NCBI RefSeq assembly: GCF_003730295.1 | Contig: NZ_QTSZ01000037.1 | Location: 124,001-188,000 of the forward strand | Length of the DNA: 64,000 nucleotides | Reading direction: 5' to 3' | Source of the DNA: Ornithinibacillus gellani | GTDB taxonomy: Bacteria > Bacillota > Bacilli > Bacillales > Amphibacillaceae | Part shown: positions 63,190-64,000 of the stretch, one piece after another | How the letters are laid out: every line of letters starts with the position of its first letter | Position numbering within the stretch: the stretch's first letter is position 1 | The notes under the pieces: generated by a model | Database searches by the model: none | What the model saw: the letters and a program-made list of their open reading frames with translations, nothing else | What the model was told of the DNA's origin: nothing | Position numbers and translations under genes: made by a program

Positions 63190-63217
63190 CGAACCCATAC
63201 AATTTTGTATGGGTTCG
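63190..63217 (-). terminator. Hairpin after spoIVB
   Basis: A 28-base near-palindrome: 13-bp arms beginning CGAACCCATACAA around two bases. It lies 11 bases after the spoIVB stop. The T run that follows on the minus strand (ATTTATGTT) is interrupted. Confidence 0.7.
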
Positions 63218-63227
63218 AATAAAGTTC

Positions 63228-64000
63228 TTAACTTGCTTTTTTTGAACTTTTTACCATTTGTATTCCTGCATCTTGGAGCATCCATTCAATATGCACTCCG
63301 TAGCCGGAGGTGGGATCATTAACGAATACATGTGTCACTGCACCAATAATTTTATCGTTCTGGATAATTGGACTTCCACTCATACCCTGAACAATACCTC
63401 CAGTTTTATTTAATAGCTCTTTATCCGTTATTTGGATAACCATTCCTTTAATTGCTGGTGTTTTTTGCGGAATCGTACTTACAATTTCCACATCGAATGC
63501 TTCAACTTTTTTATCTTCCACCACTGTTAAAATTTTTGCAGGTCCCTCTTTTACTTCATGTGATAAAGCGATTGGCATTGGTTTGTCATATTTTCCATTC
63601 TCTAAATCCTGTTCCAATTTACCAAATATGCCGAATGGACTATTTTTGGTAATGGTTCCGATTTTAAAATCTTTAACCGAAAATCGGGCCTGTTTTTCCC
63701 CTGGATGTCCATTATCCCCTTTTTCTATTGATGTTACTGAAGAATGGACAATTGATCCGTTATTTATTTCGATTGGTTTTTTTGTATCCATATCTGAAAT
63801 AATATGACCTAAAGCACCGTATTTTTTGGACACAGGATCATAAAAGGTCATGGTACCTATACCAGCAGCGGAGTCACGAATGTATAGGCCAATTCTGTAT
63901 TCCTCTTCTTTCGCATCCATGACAGGCTCTAGAAAAGTATCCAAAGTTTCATTCCCTCTTTTAATGGTGACTTTTAACTTATTGCCTTTTTTTCCAGCTT
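63228..64000 (-). CDS. spoIVB: SpoIVB peptidase, C-terminal part (5' end beyond window)
   Basis: The C-terminal 257 codons of SpoIVB, the forespore-secreted serine protease that cleaves SpoIVFA and so triggers SigK in the mother cell. The frame stays open to the right edge without a start codon of the right context, so the PDZ region is only partly included. The S55 peptidase domain is visible: catalytic His in [10 protein letters not shown] and Ser in [14 protein letters not shown]. It is followed by spo0A as in all Bacillus genomes. Confidence 0.95.
   Translation of the reverse strand, partial: AGKKGNKLKVTIKRGNETLDTFLEPVMDAKEEEYRIGLYIRDSAAGIGTMTFYDPVSKKYGALGHIISDMDTKKPIEINNGSIVHSSVTSIEKGDNGHPGEKQARFSVKDFKIGTITKNSPFGIFGKLEQDLENGKYDKPMPIALSHEVKEGPAKILTVVEDKKVEAFDVEIVSTIPQKTPAIKGMVIQITDKELLNKTGGIVQGMSGSPIIQNDKIIGAVTHVFVNDPTSGYGVHIEWMLQDAGIQMVKSSKKAS

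Noticed and set aside
1-64000. Search for tRNA, rRNA, CRISPR, transposase or phage genes
   Set aside because: None was recognised by eye; all large frames belong to housekeeping, metabolic or sporulation genes. A tool search could still find small RNAs.

Overview
The window reads as chromosomal DNA of a low-GC, endospore-forming Bacillaceae bacterium. Protein similarity and the mix of genes point towards the Oceanobacillus/Virgibacillus side of the family, but that genus call is an inference. The gene order follows, in inverted orientation, the B. subtilis resE to spoIVB segment. Almost everything is transcribed leftwards (minus strand). No rRNA, tRNA, CRISPR array, insertion sequence or prophage gene was seen. 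The window cuts resE at the left edge and spoIVB at the right edge.

Layout. 1-5.6 kb: resABC (cytochrome c biogenesis), the ResD/ResE two-component system and rluB. 5.7-10.1 kb: sporulation genes dacB-spmA-spmB, a DedA membrane protein, and the condensin partners scpA and scpB. 10.2-12.1 kb: a tiny membrane-protein gene, a double-hairpin repeat-like element, ribT without the usual riboflavin operon, an M50-type protease and ppiB. 12.2-19.3 kb: lysA, a glutamine-rich coiled-coil protein and a complete xanthine dehydrogenase (puc) operon lying between lysA and spoVAF. 19.4-25.2 kb: spoVAA-spoVAB-spoVAF (spoVAC, spoVAD and spoVAE are missing here), then sigF-spoIIAB-spoIIAA-dacF. 25.4-33.4 kb: nucleoside salvage (deoB, punA, pdp), xerD, yqzK, fur, spoIIM, an endonuclease Q-like protein and nudF. 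33.4-44 kb: oxidoreductases, hydrolases, rnz, namA, an aldehyde dehydrogenase and dinB. 44-49.3 kb: a peptidase-T-like enzyme and a propionate/methylmalonyl-CoA module with an unusual fusion of the B12-binding mutase domain to an epimerase. 49.4-60.3 kb: Prli42-like miniprotein, brxB, and the branched-chain keto acid operon ptb-bcd-buk-lpdV-bkdAA-bkdAB-bkdB behind a near-perfect sigma-54 promoter and its activator bkdR. 60.4-64 kb: yqzF, an aspartokinase, spo0A and spoIVB.

How the genes fit together. The sporulation genes span most of the cascade: Spo0A (master regulator) drives spoIIA through a SigH promoter with 0A boxes; the SpoIIAA/AB pair controls SigF; SpoIIM acts in engulfment; SpoIVB signals to SigK; DacB, DacF and SpmAB shape the cortex and core; SpoVA proteins act in the forespore membrane. 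The bkd operon turns Leu/Ile/Val into branched acyl-CoAs, and the mutase/carboxylase module next to it can handle the propionyl-CoA arising from Ile and Val. Nucleosides and purines are scavenged by deoB-punA-pdp and by the puc operon.

Most interesting loci: the double-hairpin element at 10363-10500, the B12-domain/epimerase fusion at 46765-47592, the reduced spoVA operon, the tandem palindromes upstream of the sigma-54 promoter at 58105-58197, and the long spacer with an 11-bp inverted repeat between spoVAA and sigF.
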